Part shown: one piece after another, positions 29,301-38,699 of the stretch
Position numbering within the stretch: position 1 is the first letter of the stretch
How the letters are laid out: every line of letters starts with the position of its first letter
NCBI GenBank assembly: GCA_963725275.1
Contig: CAVRXS010000006.1
Span: 310,001-374,000, forward strand
DNA from: Bog-756 sp963725275
GTDB taxonomy: Bacteria; Actinomycetota; Acidimicrobiia; Acidimicrobiales; RAAP-2
Reading direction: 5' to 3'
Length of the DNA stretch: 64,000 nt
The notes under the pieces: model-generated
What the model was told of the DNA's origin: nothing
Seen by the model: only the letters and a program-made list of their open reading frames with translations
Database searches by the model: none
Position numbers and translations under genes: made by a program

Positions 29301-29762
29301 ACGAACGTGACCTCGCTCCCGCTGGTCTTCCCCTTCTCCGGCGGCTACAACCTCTTCGCCGGAGACTGTCCGAGCGAGGCGAACGCCTACAACGGCGACC
29401 AGGTGCTCACCGTCCCCGGAGGCACCTCGGGCACGACGACCGGGATGCCCACCACAACGGTCCCCTTGGGCCTGGCGTCGATCCAGGTGAGCTCGCCCAT
29501 CTCCGGCCTCGCCCACGCCGGAGCCTCGGTCACGCTGGTGACCGTTGCGGCCGGCGGGTGCAGCGCTGACACCTACACGCTCCCGAGCACCGGGGCCGAC
29601 GGGCTCAGCCGCACCGGTGTCCCCTATGGCACGTACACGCTCTCCGTCAACGGGACCGGGTACGGCACCCTGGTGGTCTTGGGCAACACCGAGACCCTCA
29701 GCGGCGCGACCTCCGGGAACGGTACCTACGCGCTCCCCAGCCCGGTGCTGGTGACAGCATGA
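26313..29762 (+). CDS. Giant type IV minor pilin with Cys-pair repeat (probable beta-propeller) domain
   Basis: Protein of 1149 residues with a class III prepilin signal: DDG then LTLIEVLVAF, cleavage after Gly36, Glu at +5, and a membrane/coiled helix at residues 37-60. Residues 60-340 are Ser/Thr-rich beta material. A short carboxypeptidase-regulatory-like unit (VKPGTYTVSIGQP) lies near residue 415. From about 505 to 960 there are nine repeats of about 50 residues, each with a Cys pair in a C-P-x(3-5)-C-x-A-x-G frame (CPTATQCVAIG, CPTASTCLAIG, CPSTTTCVGIG). This is the pattern of secreted actinobacterial propeller-like repeats. The C-terminus has another GTYTLSV unit. It is far larger than ordinary pilins, suggesting a tip adhesin. 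It overlaps the next pilin gene by four bases. Confidence 0.78.
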   Translation: MYTPEHHSGTRTRGTAIASVRKHTEQRAAGRHGDDGLTLIEVLVAFVVLMVALIPLSYLFTTSVVEAGQANNQLTALSIAERWVETLANTSPPVNPNSGAVIVDTVEPPSGPSPTFTTSVTGASVGAALNAVTSISVTSTASFAAASASAPQVAQVTTGTGASAVIVPVSYTSTAGNVLTCASNPCSSSTGTMSGTVTQTEIATPTETRGSTVYALSSKYEWESVQNSGVVSTTYNGVSSLTLPSATILVANVTNFTPASVASPQTAKVVSSNGVQTVYYTGIQASPAALIGVTGGTGTVAVGATVKQNPKPNLCTSGTPQLLKLTVTVSWGPNADQNSVQDSEMINYPPFGVQTLGFLALQVTGDSTASDAQGNPWSERVTAIPVTFTGPQVLNLYPDAYGCVFAQVKPGTYTVSIGQPVSGTPPGSTYGSPVFVANASGGASAPAGSYTNHVWSPPTVVPQGTVPTITVVVGAVTRIQAIAPSNFPSYDQASTLNFTYPSTTSVEDGVVCPGAGTITCVATGENANGTAQVSWSNGATWSTPVVPGAGTVTRITSSACAATTACIGVGYGSGGAVILRGSTGSPPSFTADSLTGLGVSTAGALLTQVACPTATQCVAIGKTSGGAGVVLTGTIGASSDTWVSDTVPATTSLYDLQCPASANGCVALATTSSAPVIVSGPAAAGAWVTGTASGFTVSALTQVVCPTASTCLAIGIGKIGLAASSPIALSGIAASGLGSAVAWTADTISGATVSSLSSITCPSTTKCLVVGTGTSGATTGALLLWGATAGPLTAEFPLNGASTVSALTRLVCPSTTTCVGIGNSAGTPIIFTFTISAASSDTWHSDTVPNGAGTVTSLGQATCPAAASCLVTATGTVSGSPAGFLISTSNLGGTTTSWAAASSGSGLPSSDNMLYFDGVACTGGATGTCAAVGATPSGAVVLTSSAGPTGSWADVSPVGLSGNAAAGVPIEINNSGLNSGITANQTYVTAVTAGAATNVTSLPLVFPFSGGYNLFAGDCPSEANAYNGDQVLTVPGGTSGTTTGMPTTTVPLGLASIQVSSPISGLAHAGASVTLVTVAAGGCSADTYTLPSTGADGLSRTGVPYGTYTLSVNGTGYGTLVVLGNTETLSGATSGNGTYALPSPVLVTA

Positions 29763-30727
29763 CGGCCGGTCTGCGGGAAGCGCCGCGCTGGGGTCGGCGG
29801 CACCACGGCGCCGACGACGGCCGGGGATGGCCGGATCTCAGTGACGACGGGCTCACCATGGTCGAGCTCATGGTCGCCTTCGTCGCGCTGCTGCTGCTGT
29901 TCGGGATCATGGGAACCGTGCTCACGACGTACCTCAACGTCGGTGCCACGGTGACCTCGACCTACGCCGGGACGGACCAGCTCCTGCCCAGCTCGGTCAT
30001 CATCCAGCGGCTCATCCGCAGCGAAGTCGAGCCCGCCCCCACGCTCCCCACGACGGTGGGAGGGGCCTGTGCCGCGGCCAACGTCCCCTGCCCACCGTTC
30101 CCGACAGCCACGATCGGTTCCTACTCGACCACCTTCTACGCCAACTTGGCGCTGCCCCCGACGCCGGGCGGCACCGTGAAGGGCCCCGCCAAGGTCGTGA
30201 TGGCCCTCTCGACCCCCACCAAATGTTCCGGATGCAAGTTCCCCACCGCACAGTTCACGGTCACCGAGTACCCGGCCACTGCTGCCTCGAACTGTCCGTT
30301 CACGCTCACCGCCACCACGGTCTGCACCTGGTCGGCGTCGGGCACCCGGGTGGTCACCATCAACAACGTCGTGAACGGCCTCACCCTCTCGGGCTCCCCC
30401 CTCACACCGGTCCTCTCCGCCACGCCCATCTTCACGTACAACACCCTGGATCCCTACTCGGCAACCTACGTCGCCAATGCGGGTGGAACAGCATCGGCCA
30501 CGCCGGTCGGCAACCCGAGCGGCATCCTGCCCGGGTTTGCAACCTGTAACGCTCCGACCACGAACCCGAACGGCGACCCCACCAGCTCGAACTGCCCCGC
30601 CGACAACGTCCAGAGCGTGCAGGTCGACATCCAGGTTCACGTGCAGGGAGGCAGCATGCAGGAGAACTCGTTCACCGTCTACCGCCTTTCCTCGACCTCG
30701 TACCTCTACAGCACACTGGTGGGATAG
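29759..30727 (+). CDS. PilW-like minor pilin
   Basis: Protein of 322 residues with prepilin signal SDDG then LTMVELMVAFVALLLLFG. Cleavage is expected after Gly31, and Glu is at +5 of the mature protein. The following helix carries QLLPSSVIIQRLIRSEVE. The remaining 250 residues are Ser/Thr/Ala-rich beta-type sequence with six or more Cys, some closely spaced (STPTKCSGCKFPT), likely disulfide-bonded outside the cell. The position after a large pilin and before a PilX-like protein, with ATGA overlap and a five-base gap, fits a minor-pilin operon. No assembly ATPase, PilC or prepilin peptidase gene lies in the window. Confidence 0.72.
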   Translation: MTAGLREAPRWGRRHHGADDGRGWPDLSDDGLTMVELMVAFVALLLLFGIMGTVLTTYLNVGATVTSTYAGTDQLLPSSVIIQRLIRSEVEPAPTLPTTVGGACAAANVPCPPFPTATIGSYSTTFYANLALPPTPGGTVKGPAKVVMALSTPTKCSGCKFPTAQFTVTEYPATAASNCPFTLTATTVCTWSASGTRVVTINNVVNGLTLSGSPLTPVLSATPIFTYNTLDPYSATYVANAGGTASATPVGNPSGILPGFATCNAPTTNPNGDPTSSNCPADNVQSVQVDIQVHVQGGSMQENSFTVYRLSSTSYLYSTLVG

Positions 30728-30732
30728 GAACC

Positions 30733-32793
30733 ATGTCCTCGATCCGCACACCCAGGTGTCCCCGCAGACTGGGCACGGTCAACGGGCAGACAACCCACAT
30801 CCGACCGGTGTCTTCCGGACGACGCCTCCGGGGTGCCGCACGCGATTCGGGACAAACTGCACTCGTGCTCGTCATCGCGATCACCATCCTGCTCGCCACG
30901 GTCGGTGCCGTGATGGTGAGCACCATCGCAAACAATGACCCGCTCGTGACCCAGGCCAGCGTCCAGCGGTACGCCTACCGCGCGTTGGCCTCGGGCCTCA
31001 GCGCCTACCAGCAGGCCATCAACACCAACCCCTATCTTGCGGCTTGCAACACCTCCACCAACGGGAACGCCCAGTGTGCAGGGCTGAACTACGGAACCTG
31101 GAGCGAGGTGCCGGACACCGACCTCGGGAACGGAGTCATTCCTGAGTACTACAAGTTCGACAATCCCCAGGCGGTGATCGACCCCACCACGTATGTGCTG
31201 ACCAGCCTCCAGGTCCAGATCGTCGGAGCGGCTGGGTTCAGCGGCAAGGACGTCTATTACTCGACCATCGCCAAGTTCGTCCCGGCGAACGGCTTCCTCA
31301 ACAACGTCTGGTGGACGAACTTCGAGTCCGCTGGCGTTCCATCCAGTTGCCAGTACTGGTGGGCGACCGGGTACTCGAACAGCGGGGGCTGCGCTCCGGT
31401 GTACTTCATCTCGGCCGACACCCTCAACGGCCCCGTCTTCTCCAACGACTCGATCTTCGTGGACGGGAAGCCGAACTTCGGAACCACCTCTCCCTACTGG
31501 GGTGCGACCACCGCCGATCCGAGCTGCCAATTCGTCGATCCGCAGGACGGGTCCAACGGCAGCCCGCCAAGCGCCACACCACCGGGCACCTGCGCGAACG
31601 CCAGCACCAGCGACATGGGAAATTACAACGCCGCCCTGAGCAGCCACAGCGCAAAGAACATCGAGACCATCCCCCCCGACAACCTCAAGCTCGGTAGCTA
31701 CGCGCAAGCCAACGGGTGCTACTACGTCGGACCGACCACCATCACCCTCACCGGCTCGAGCATGAAGGTGCTGAGCCCCGAATCGGCGACCGATGCCAAT
31801 CTCGACCTGTCGACCGACACCAGCACCTGCCCAACCAACGGCACGACCAGCGCGCCCCTGCCGGCCAACGGGGTCATCTACGTGGACCAAAACCCGCCCG
31901 CCTCGGACCCGACGAACCCGACGATCCCGGGAGTGAATCCATTCGACGGCTACCAGGCAATCTGTGGGGGCGGCCATGGCACCTGCACCTACGACACGCA
32001 GACCCAGGCCACCTGCCCCGGCTGCTACGAGGGTCAGACCTCCTCCCCGGACACCGAAGGAGACGCCTTCGTCCAGGGCAGCCTCTCCGGCCATCTCACC
32101 ATCAGTGCCAACAACGACGTCGTCATCGACGGCCCGATCAAGTACGCTGACTGCCTCTCCTGGAAGGGCACCGCTCATGAGAGCCTGTGCAATTACAACA
32201 GCGCCACCGGTGCCACGCCAAACGACGTGCTCGGGCTCATCGCCTACAACTACGTGGAGATCTCCCGCCCGGTCGACTCGGGCGGCAACGTGCTGGCCAG
32301 CTGCAACAACGCCGCCCCCGTGCTCACCGATCCCCTGACCGGGGCCACAGCGCCGCTCTGCGACCCGACCACCTCATCCGGCAGCCCCAAAAGCGGGGGA
32401 AGCGCCGGGCTCACTGTCGACGGGTCGATCCTTGCCCTCCAGCAGTCGTTCGCCGTCAACAACCATGGTGCATCGGGCGTCGAGGGGTCGCTGACGATCT
32501 ACGGCTCGATCCAGCAGAATTCGCGAGGAGCGGTGGGCACCTTCAGCGGAGGCGCAATCGCCACCGGGTACGGCAAGGACTACAACTACGACCCGCGGCT
32601 CGCGTTGTACTCGCCGCCCTACTACCTCACGCCCGGAACTCCATCGTGGAACCTGGACTCGTCGGCCGAGAGCTACCAAGGGTCAGAGCCGCAATGCCCG
32701 CCCGCTCAGTCCACCCCGTCGACGACGGCCCTCACCTGGCCGATCGCCGGCTCCATCGCGGTGGGTTCCGGGATCTGCACCGCAGCGTCGTAG
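30733..32793 (+). CDS. PilX-like pilus-associated protein
   Basis: Protein of 686 residues. After a basic N-terminus, RDSGQTALVLVIAITILLATVGAVM (residues 37-61, shown in two parts: a Gly-Gln-Thr start then a hydrophobic helix) forms a membrane anchor like PilX/TadE-type proteins; the Glu+5 of true pilins is missing. The exported part holds many Cys (for example CGGGHGTCTYD and CPGCYEG) and late beta-helix-like strands (GSLSGHLTISANNDVVIDGP, GSILALQQSFAVNN). Such PilX-like proteins act with minor pilins in pilus priming or at the tip. It starts five bases after the PilW-like gene. Function is inferred from order and topology. Confidence 0.65.
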   Translation: MSSIRTPRCPRRLGTVNGQTTHIRPVSSGRRLRGAARDSGQTALVLVIAITILLATVGAVMVSTIANNDPLVTQASVQRYAYRALASGLSAYQQAINTNPYLAACNTSTNGNAQCAGLNYGTWSEVPDTDLGNGVIPEYYKFDNPQAVIDPTTYVLTSLQVQIVGAAGFSGKDVYYSTIAKFVPANGFLNNVWWTNFESAGVPSSCQYWWATGYSNSGGCAPVYFISADTLNGPVFSNDSIFVDGKPNFGTTSPYWGATTADPSCQFVDPQDGSNGSPPSATPPGTCANASTSDMGNYNAALSSHSAKNIETIPPDNLKLGSYAQANGCYYVGPTTITLTGSSMKVLSPESATDANLDLSTDTSTCPTNGTTSAPLPANGVIYVDQNPPASDPTNPTIPGVNPFDGYQAICGGGHGTCTYDTQTQATCPGCYEGQTSSPDTEGDAFVQGSLSGHLTISANNDVVIDGPIKYADCLSWKGTAHESLCNYNSATGATPNDVLGLIAYNYVEISRPVDSGGNVLASCNNAAPVLTDPLTGATAPLCDPTTSSGSPKSGGSAGLTVDGSILALQQSFAVNNHGASGVEGSLTIYGSIQQNSRGAVGTFSGGAIATGYGKDYNYDPRLALYSPPYYLTPGTPSWNLDSSAESYQGSEPQCPPAQSTPSTTALTWPIAGSIAVGSGICTAAS

Positions 32794-32860
32794 CCACTGG
32801 CGGCCGCGACGACCGCGATCGCGACCAGGAAGGCTGGTCCGACCGGTCCCGGTAGACCGG

Positions 32861-32866
32861 TAGCCT
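32861..32866 (+). promoter_or_regulatory. -10 element of typA
   Basis: TAGCCT within GGTAGCCT, nine bases before the typA ATG, fits a leaderless message. The same octamer precedes the genes at 45484 and 47205. Confidence 0.5.
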
Positions 32867-32875
32867 TCTGTCCTC

Positions 32876-34714
<1,839 letters not shown>

Positions 34715-34769
34715 CGCTCCGGCGGGCGGCGTTCCGCTGCCCGAAGGACGGCCTGCGGACCCGCTCCGG

Positions 34770-35294
34770 TCAGTTCCGAATGCGACCCAGCAGCCGATCC
34801 ATGTCCCCGAGGTGGTGCTCTCCTTCATGGATGGTGTGGCGGGCCATCCAGGCCATCGACCGCTCGGCGGGGCCCGGCCAGTTGTAGATGGCGGTCCGCT
34901 CCCACTGCACCGCGTCGAGGACTGCGAACGCTCCAGCCAATTCGTGGGTCTGCTGATCGATCTGGTTAGCCACGACTACCGGATCCTGCTCGTCATAGCG
35001 ACGGGTGATCACCAGCTCTTCGCGACCCATCGGGGCGAAGGTCGGGCAGTCTTCGCTCAACGCCAGGACCAACCGCGCGCGCTGGACCTCGAGCAGGTCG
35101 CGCAGGTGGCAGGCGTACTCGAGCGGCGTCCAGGCGTCCAGGTCGGGACGGTTGCGCAAGCCCCCGCGGGCCACGGGTGGATCGCCGGATACCAGCCGGT
35201 CCCGGTAGTCGGGTCCGAGGGATGCCAGGCGGGCGGGAATCTCGTCCACCGAAACCTCGTCGTAGACGAATCCGCACTCGGAGCACGCATCCAT
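34770..35294 (-). CDS. DinB-like domain protein with N-terminal CxxC
   Basis: Protein of 174 residues with a DinB/YfiT-type four-helix bundle. Candidate metal-binding His residues occur in EYACHLRDLL and in HTIHEGEHHLGDM near the C-terminus, spaced as in DinB-like metalloproteins. The N-terminus DACSECGFVYDE adds a CxxC pair that might bind zinc. Family members include thiol-dependent transferases such as bacillithiol or mycothiol enzymes, but no activity can be assigned here. The ATG at 35294 has TAACCT six bases upstream, a leaderless arrangement. It is convergent with typA. Confidence 0.72.
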   Translation of the reverse strand: MDACSECGFVYDEVSVDEIPARLASLGPDYRDRLVSGDPPVARGGLRNRPDLDAWTPLEYACHLRDLLEVQRARLVLALSEDCPTFAPMGREELVITRRYDEQDPVVVANQIDQQTHELAGAFAVLDAVQWERTAIYNWPGPAERSMAWMARHTIHEGEHHLGDMDRLLGRIRN

Positions 35295-35300
35295 GACGGC

Positions 35301-35306
35301 AGGTTA
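35301..35306 (-). promoter_or_regulatory. -10 element of the DinB-like gene
   Basis: TAACCT on the minus strand, six bases before the ATG at 35294. Confidence 0.45.
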
Positions 35307-35405
35307 CCGAGGGGCGACGGAGGGGCAGGTGCATCCCGCCAGCTGATGCGATGGCTCAGAAGCGGACGCGTCGCCTGTCCGGATCGCCCAGGCCCGGTGG
35401 GAGAG

Positions 35406-35478
35406 CTCCGAGGGGAGGGCTCGAACCTCCAACATCTGGCTCCAAAGGCCAGCGTTCTGCCAGTTGAACTACCTCGGA
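35406..35478 (-). tRNA. tRNA-Gln (anticodon TTG)
   Basis: Complete cloverleaf on the minus strand. The acceptor stem is TCCGAGG paired with CCTCGGA (472-478 with 407-413), with discriminator G at 406. The anticodon stem is CTGGC/GCCAG around loop CTTTGGA, giving anticodon TTG, which reads CAA. The T arm contains GGTTCGAGCC. No CCA is encoded. The D arm contains TAGTTCAACTGGCAGA. Confidence 0.95.
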
Positions 35479-35485
35479 TATCGGG

Positions 35486-35503
35486 CCGACCGGGACCGGT
35501 CGG
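35486..35503. repeat. Inverted repeat in the tRNA-Gln leader
   Basis: CCGACCGG-GA-CCGGTCGG is a perfect eight-base inverted repeat just upstream of the tRNA 5' end. In the tRNA primary transcript it would form a hairpin next to the RNase P cleavage site. Confidence 0.5.
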
Positions 35504-35513
35504 CACAGCCACA

Positions 35514-35519
35514 AGGGTA
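35514..35519 (-). promoter_or_regulatory. -10 element of tRNA-Gln
   Basis: TACCCT on the minus strand, about 36 bases before the mature tRNA 5' end, predicting a leader of roughly 29 bases that includes the inverted repeat. Confidence 0.4.
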
Positions 35520-35550
35520 GACCTGCCGCGGCACGGCGGCAGTGCCCGGA

Positions 35551-35556
35551 TAGGCT
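35551..35556 (+). promoter_or_regulatory. -10 element of the response regulator operon
   Basis: TAGGCT nine bases before the ATG at 35566, a leaderless arrangement. Confidence 0.45.
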
Positions 35557-35565
35557 CCCGGCCCG

Positions 35566-36237
35566 ATGAGGGTGCTCATCGTCGATGACGATCCGGCGGT
35601 CAGTGGGGCGCTCCACCGGGCGCTCCGCCTGGAGGGCTACGACGTCTCCCTGGCCGACGACGGGCCCAAGGCCCTCGAGGAGATCGCCATCCGACCGCCG
35701 GATGCCGTCGTCCTCGACCTCGGGCTCCCGACGATCGACGGTCTCGACGTGTGCCGACGGCTGCGGGCCGCCGGCGACGACACCCCGGTCCTCATGCTGA
35801 CGGCCCGGGACGCGATCAACGACCGGGTCCAGGGCCTCGACGCCGGCGCCGATGACTATCTGGTCAAGCCCTTCGCCCTCGCCGAGCTGCTGGCCCGACT
35901 CCGCGCCCTGCTCCGACGGCGTCCGGAAGAGGCGGACGAGGTGCTCCACTTCGCCGACCTCACCCTCGACCCGGTCACCCGCGAGGCACACCGCGGGGAG
36001 CGTGCCTTTTCGCTCACCCGCATCGAGTTCGACCTCCTCGAACTCCTGCTCCGACACCCACGCCAGGTGCTCACCCGCGAACTCATCCTCGACCGGGTCT
36101 GGGGGTACACCTTCGACTCGGGCACCAACTCCCTCGCCGTGTACGTCGGCTACCTCCGGCGGAAGACCGAGCTCGACAACGAGCCCCGGTTGATCCACAC
36201 GGCGCGGGGCGTGGGTTACGTCCTGCGCGAGCCCTGA
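35566..36237 (+). CDS. OmpR/PhoB-family response regulator
   Basis: DNA-binding response regulator of 223 residues. The receiver domain (1-118) has the acidic pocket VDDDP, phospho-acceptor Asp in VLDLGLP, the Thr/Ser site MLTARD and Lys in DYLVKPF. The winged-helix output domain (about 128-221) contains FSLTRIEFDLLELLLRHP and NSLAVYVGYLRRKTE, ending in the typical TARGVGYVLR. It is similar in build to mycobacterial MprA/TcrA regulators. It forms an operon with the sensor kinase that follows. The signal and targets are unknown. Confidence 0.92.
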   Translation: MRVLIVDDDPAVSGALHRALRLEGYDVSLADDGPKALEEIAIRPPDAVVLDLGLPTIDGLDVCRRLRAAGDDTPVLMLTARDAINDRVQGLDAGADDYLVKPFALAELLARLRALLRRRPEEADEVLHFADLTLDPVTREAHRGERAFSLTRIEFDLLELLLRHPRQVLTRELILDRVWGYTFDSGTNSLAVYVGYLRRKTELDNEPRLIHTARGVGYVLREP

Positions 36238-36265
36238 CGGTGCGCACATGCCGAGGGGGCCGGCG

Positions 36266-37678
36266 ATGACCTTCCGGACCCGCCTCGTGCTGGTCGCCAC
36301 GCTTGCCGTCCTCATCGTGGTGGTCCTCGGATCGATTGCGACGTACCTGGTCGCCTACAACTCGCTGGTCGGGTCCGTCGACGTCACCCTCCGGACCGAA
36401 GCGCAACCGGCCGTCGACAACATCGTCAATGCCAACCAGTCGCAGGCCGTCATCCAGAACACCTGCCAGTCCCCGGGTGCCTGCTACCAGATCATCTCGG
36501 CAGGAGGCACCACTTTCCGACTCGACCCAACGGTCCTGCCGGTCACCGCCACAGCTCACAACTCCGCAGCCAGTCAGGGGAAGGCCCCGGACCGTTACTT
36601 TTCGACCGTCGCAAACGGCATCGCTGTGCGCGAGCTCGTCGTGGCCCTCCCACCCGGCTACATCTACATCCGCGAAAACACAAGGATTCAGCTACCGGGC
36701 GGCGGAGCGCTCCAGATCACCGCGCCGCTCACCGGCGTGAACGAGGAGCTGCGCAACCTCGCCGTGGCCCTCTGGCTCATCGTGCTGGTCGGGGTGGCCC
36801 TCGCCATCCTGCTCGGGTTCGGCGTCGGACGGACGGTGCTCCGTCCCCTCGACAGCCTGACGGCCACCGTCGAGGAGCTGGCCCAGACCACCGATGTCTC
36901 CCGCCGGCTCGACCCGGGCGGCCCCGACGAGCTCGGCCGGCTGCGCCGGGCCTTCAACCGCCTGCTGGTGGCTCTCGACTCGTCGCGCGAGAGCCAGCGC
37001 CAGCTGGTCCTCGATGCCTCCCACGAGCTGCGTACACCGCTCACCAGCCTCCGCACCAACATGGAGGTGGCCCGTCGGATGGAGGAGCTGGCTCCCGGCG
37101 AGCGCGAGGTCCTGATCGGCGACGTCCTCACCCAGCTCGACGAGCTCACCTCCCTGGTGGCCGACCTCGCCGAGCTGGCCCGTGGCGAGCAGCCGACACC
37201 GACCGCGGGCCCGATCCGGTTCGACTCCCTGGTCCTCTCGGCGATCGAGGTAGCCACCACCCACGGTCGGAGCCGCGGGGTGACCTTCGACGCGGTCGTG
37301 GCCGAGAACTGGGTGTCCGGATCGGCACCGCGTATCGAGCGGGCCGTGGACAACCTCCTCGACAACGCCCTCAAGTGGAGTCCTGACGGCGGCGTCGTCG
37401 AGGTGAGCTGTGCGAACGGGATCCTCCTCGTACGGGATCACGGTCCGGGCGTCGCCGAGAGCGACATCGAGCACATCTTCGACCGCTTCTACAGGGCCCC
37501 CGGTGCCCGTGGACGACCCGGCTCGGGCCTCGGCCTGGCAATCGTGGCCCAGGTCGCTCGCGACGAAGGTGGCCAGGTCAGCGTGCACCAGGCGCCTGGT
37601 GGTGGGGCGCTCTTCCGGTTCGCACTCCCGCCCGCCTCTCCCCCCGGACCGGGGGCTCTGGCCGAAGGGTCCGACTGA
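36266..37678 (+). CDS. Sensor histidine kinase, MprB-like
   Basis: Membrane histidine kinase of about 470 residues partnering the upstream regulator. An N-terminal span (VLVATLAVLIVVVLGSIATY), an extracytoplasmic sensor region of about 125 residues with a single Cys pair (QNTCQSPGACYQ), and a second span (LIVLVGVALAILLGFGVG) lead to HAMP. The HisKA box is DASHELRTPLTSL, and the ATPase domain has N box NLLDNALKWSP, G1 DHGPGV and G2 GSGLGLAIVAQVA. The ATG at 36266 is preferred to the one at 36248 because a GAGGGGG stretch precedes it. The sensor domain is not a family I recognise. Confidence 0.9.
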   Translation: MTFRTRLVLVATLAVLIVVVLGSIATYLVAYNSLVGSVDVTLRTEAQPAVDNIVNANQSQAVIQNTCQSPGACYQIISAGGTTFRLDPTVLPVTATAHNSAASQGKAPDRYFSTVANGIAVRELVVALPPGYIYIRENTRIQLPGGGALQITAPLTGVNEELRNLAVALWLIVLVGVALAILLGFGVGRTVLRPLDSLTATVEELAQTTDVSRRLDPGGPDELGRLRRAFNRLLVALDSSRESQRQLVLDASHELRTPLTSLRTNMEVARRMEELAPGEREVLIGDVLTQLDELTSLVADLAELARGEQPTPTAGPIRFDSLVLSAIEVATTHGRSRGVTFDAVVAENWVSGSAPRIERAVDNLLDNALKWSPDGGVVEVSCANGILLVRDHGPGVAESDIEHIFDRFYRAPGARGRPGSGLGLAIVAQVARDEGGQVSVHQAPGGGALFRFALPPASPPGPGALAEGSD

Positions 37679-37727
37679 CCGGCGCGCAGGACAGCGCCCG
37701 CGCATGGCGCCAAAGGTCCTGGTCGGC

Positions 37728-37733
37728 TAGGGT
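37728..37733 (+). promoter_or_regulatory. -10 element of the bS22 gene
   Basis: TAGGGT ten bases before the ATG at 37744, a leaderless arrangement. Confidence 0.45.
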
Positions 37734-37743
37734 GCCCGGCGAC

Positions 37744-37845
37744 ATGGGATCCCTCATCAAGAAGCGCAGGAAGCGCATGCGCAAGAAGAAGCACAAGAAG
37801 ATGCTCAAGGCCACCCGCTGGCAGCGGCGGGCGGCAGGCAAGTAG
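37744..37845 (+). CDS. Small ribosomal protein bS22 (AURKAIP1/COX24 domain)
   Basis: Protein of 33 residues, about half Lys and Arg: MGSLIKKRRKRMRKKKHKK then a tail ending RRAAGK. It is nearly superimposable on actinobacterial bS22, the small 30S subunit protein found in mycobacterial ribosome structures and once annotated as an AURKAIP1/COX24-domain protein. Its role is to fill an rRNA pocket near the decoding region. It is easily missed by gene callers because of size. It lies between the kinase gene and a strong hairpin terminator and has its own leaderless promoter, so it is probably monocistronic. Confidence 0.9.
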   Translation: MGSLIKKRRKRMRKKKHKKMLKATRWQRRAAGK

Positions 37846-37849
37846 TCCG

Positions 37850-37876
37850 GACACCGACGGTCCAGCCGTCGGTGTC
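37850..37876. terminator. Strong hairpin between convergent bS22 and ispE
   Basis: An 11-pair perfect stem (arms GACACCGACGG and CCGTCGGTGTC) with a five-base loop TCCAG. It lies between convergent genes and can serve both strands. There is no T tract, as is common in high-GC Actinobacteria. Confidence 0.7.
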
Positions 37877-37892
37877 GCCTCCGGGGTCCAGC

Positions 37893-38699
37893 TCACGCTT
37901 CCGGGCCCGCCGTCCTCGCCGCTACCAGCAGCGACCGCTCGCCCGCATGCTCGAGATGGGCGAGACCGGCGGTGCCCAGTTCCTCCGGGGTCCCCTCGAC
38001 GAACCAGGTCGATCCGCTACCCGCCAGTTGGGCGGCCCTCCCGGTGGCCCCCTCGAGCACCCGACGCCAGCCTTCGAGGCGGGGCTCGACCACGAGTGCC
38101 GGAGCCTCGAGGTCGTTCGAGACCGACCCGTGCACCGGCAACCTATGGCCGGCGTGCAGTTCGTCCCAGGCCCGGTACACGGCTGCGGTGTCGACCCCGA
38201 AGGGAGCGAGAAGCAGCACGAAGGACCGATGCGCAAATGACAGGCGCTCGAGCTGCTCGCCGATCCCGGTGACCCGTGCCCTTCCCCCAGTGAGACAGAA
38301 CGGCACGTCGGCCCCGATCCGGGCAGCGACGTCACCGTCAGTGCACCCGGCCCACCGCAGAACGGCGGCGGCATCCGCCGACCCACCACCGAGACCCGCA
38401 CCGGGAGGGATGCGCTTGACGAGATGCACCGCAGCGTTGCGTCCCACCGCACCCAGCGCACGCAGCACCAGGTTGCCCGTGTCGACCGACACCGCAGGAT
38501 CGCGCCACCCGTCCACCGGACCCGGCCAGTCGGTGCCGATCGTGAGCCCGTCGCCGTCACTGACCACCAGGGTGTCCGCCAGGTCGAGGGTCACCATCTC
38601 GGCGTCCAGCAGGTGATACCCGTCCGGGCGGGTGCCGGTCACCTGGAGGGAGAGGGTCAGCTTCGCCCTGGCGGAAAGGGTGACGGACGCTCCGGTCAC
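37893..38699 (-). CDS. ispE: 4-diphosphocytidyl-2-C-methyl-D-erythritol kinase
   Basis: GHMP-family kinase of the MEP isoprenoid pathway, phosphorylating CDP-ME. The N-terminus ARAKLTLSLQVTGTRPDGYHLL has the substrate Lys and Asp-Gly-Tyr-His, and the GHMP phosphate loop PPGAGLGGGSADAAAVL is intact. QLAGSGSTWFV near the end is the third GHMP motif. The GTG at 38699 overlaps the rsmA stop by four bases (GTGA), and this start gives the expected N-terminus; further upstream reading is an rsmA shadow. Length 268 residues is slightly short but complete. It ends the metG-tatD-RlpA-rsmA-ispE block. Confidence 0.9.
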   Translation of the reverse strand: MTGASVTLSARAKLTLSLQVTGTRPDGYHLLDAEMVTLDLADTLVVSDGDGLTIGTDWPGPVDGWRDPAVSVDTGNLVLRALGAVGRNAAVHLVKRIPPGAGLGGGSADAAAVLRWAGCTDGDVAARIGADVPFCLTGGRARVTGIGEQLERLSFAHRSFVLLLAPFGVDTAAVYRAWDELHAGHRLPVHGSVSNDLEAPALVVEPRLEGWRRVLEGATGRAAQLAGSGSTWFVEGTPEELGTAGLAHLEHAGERSLLVAARTAGPEA

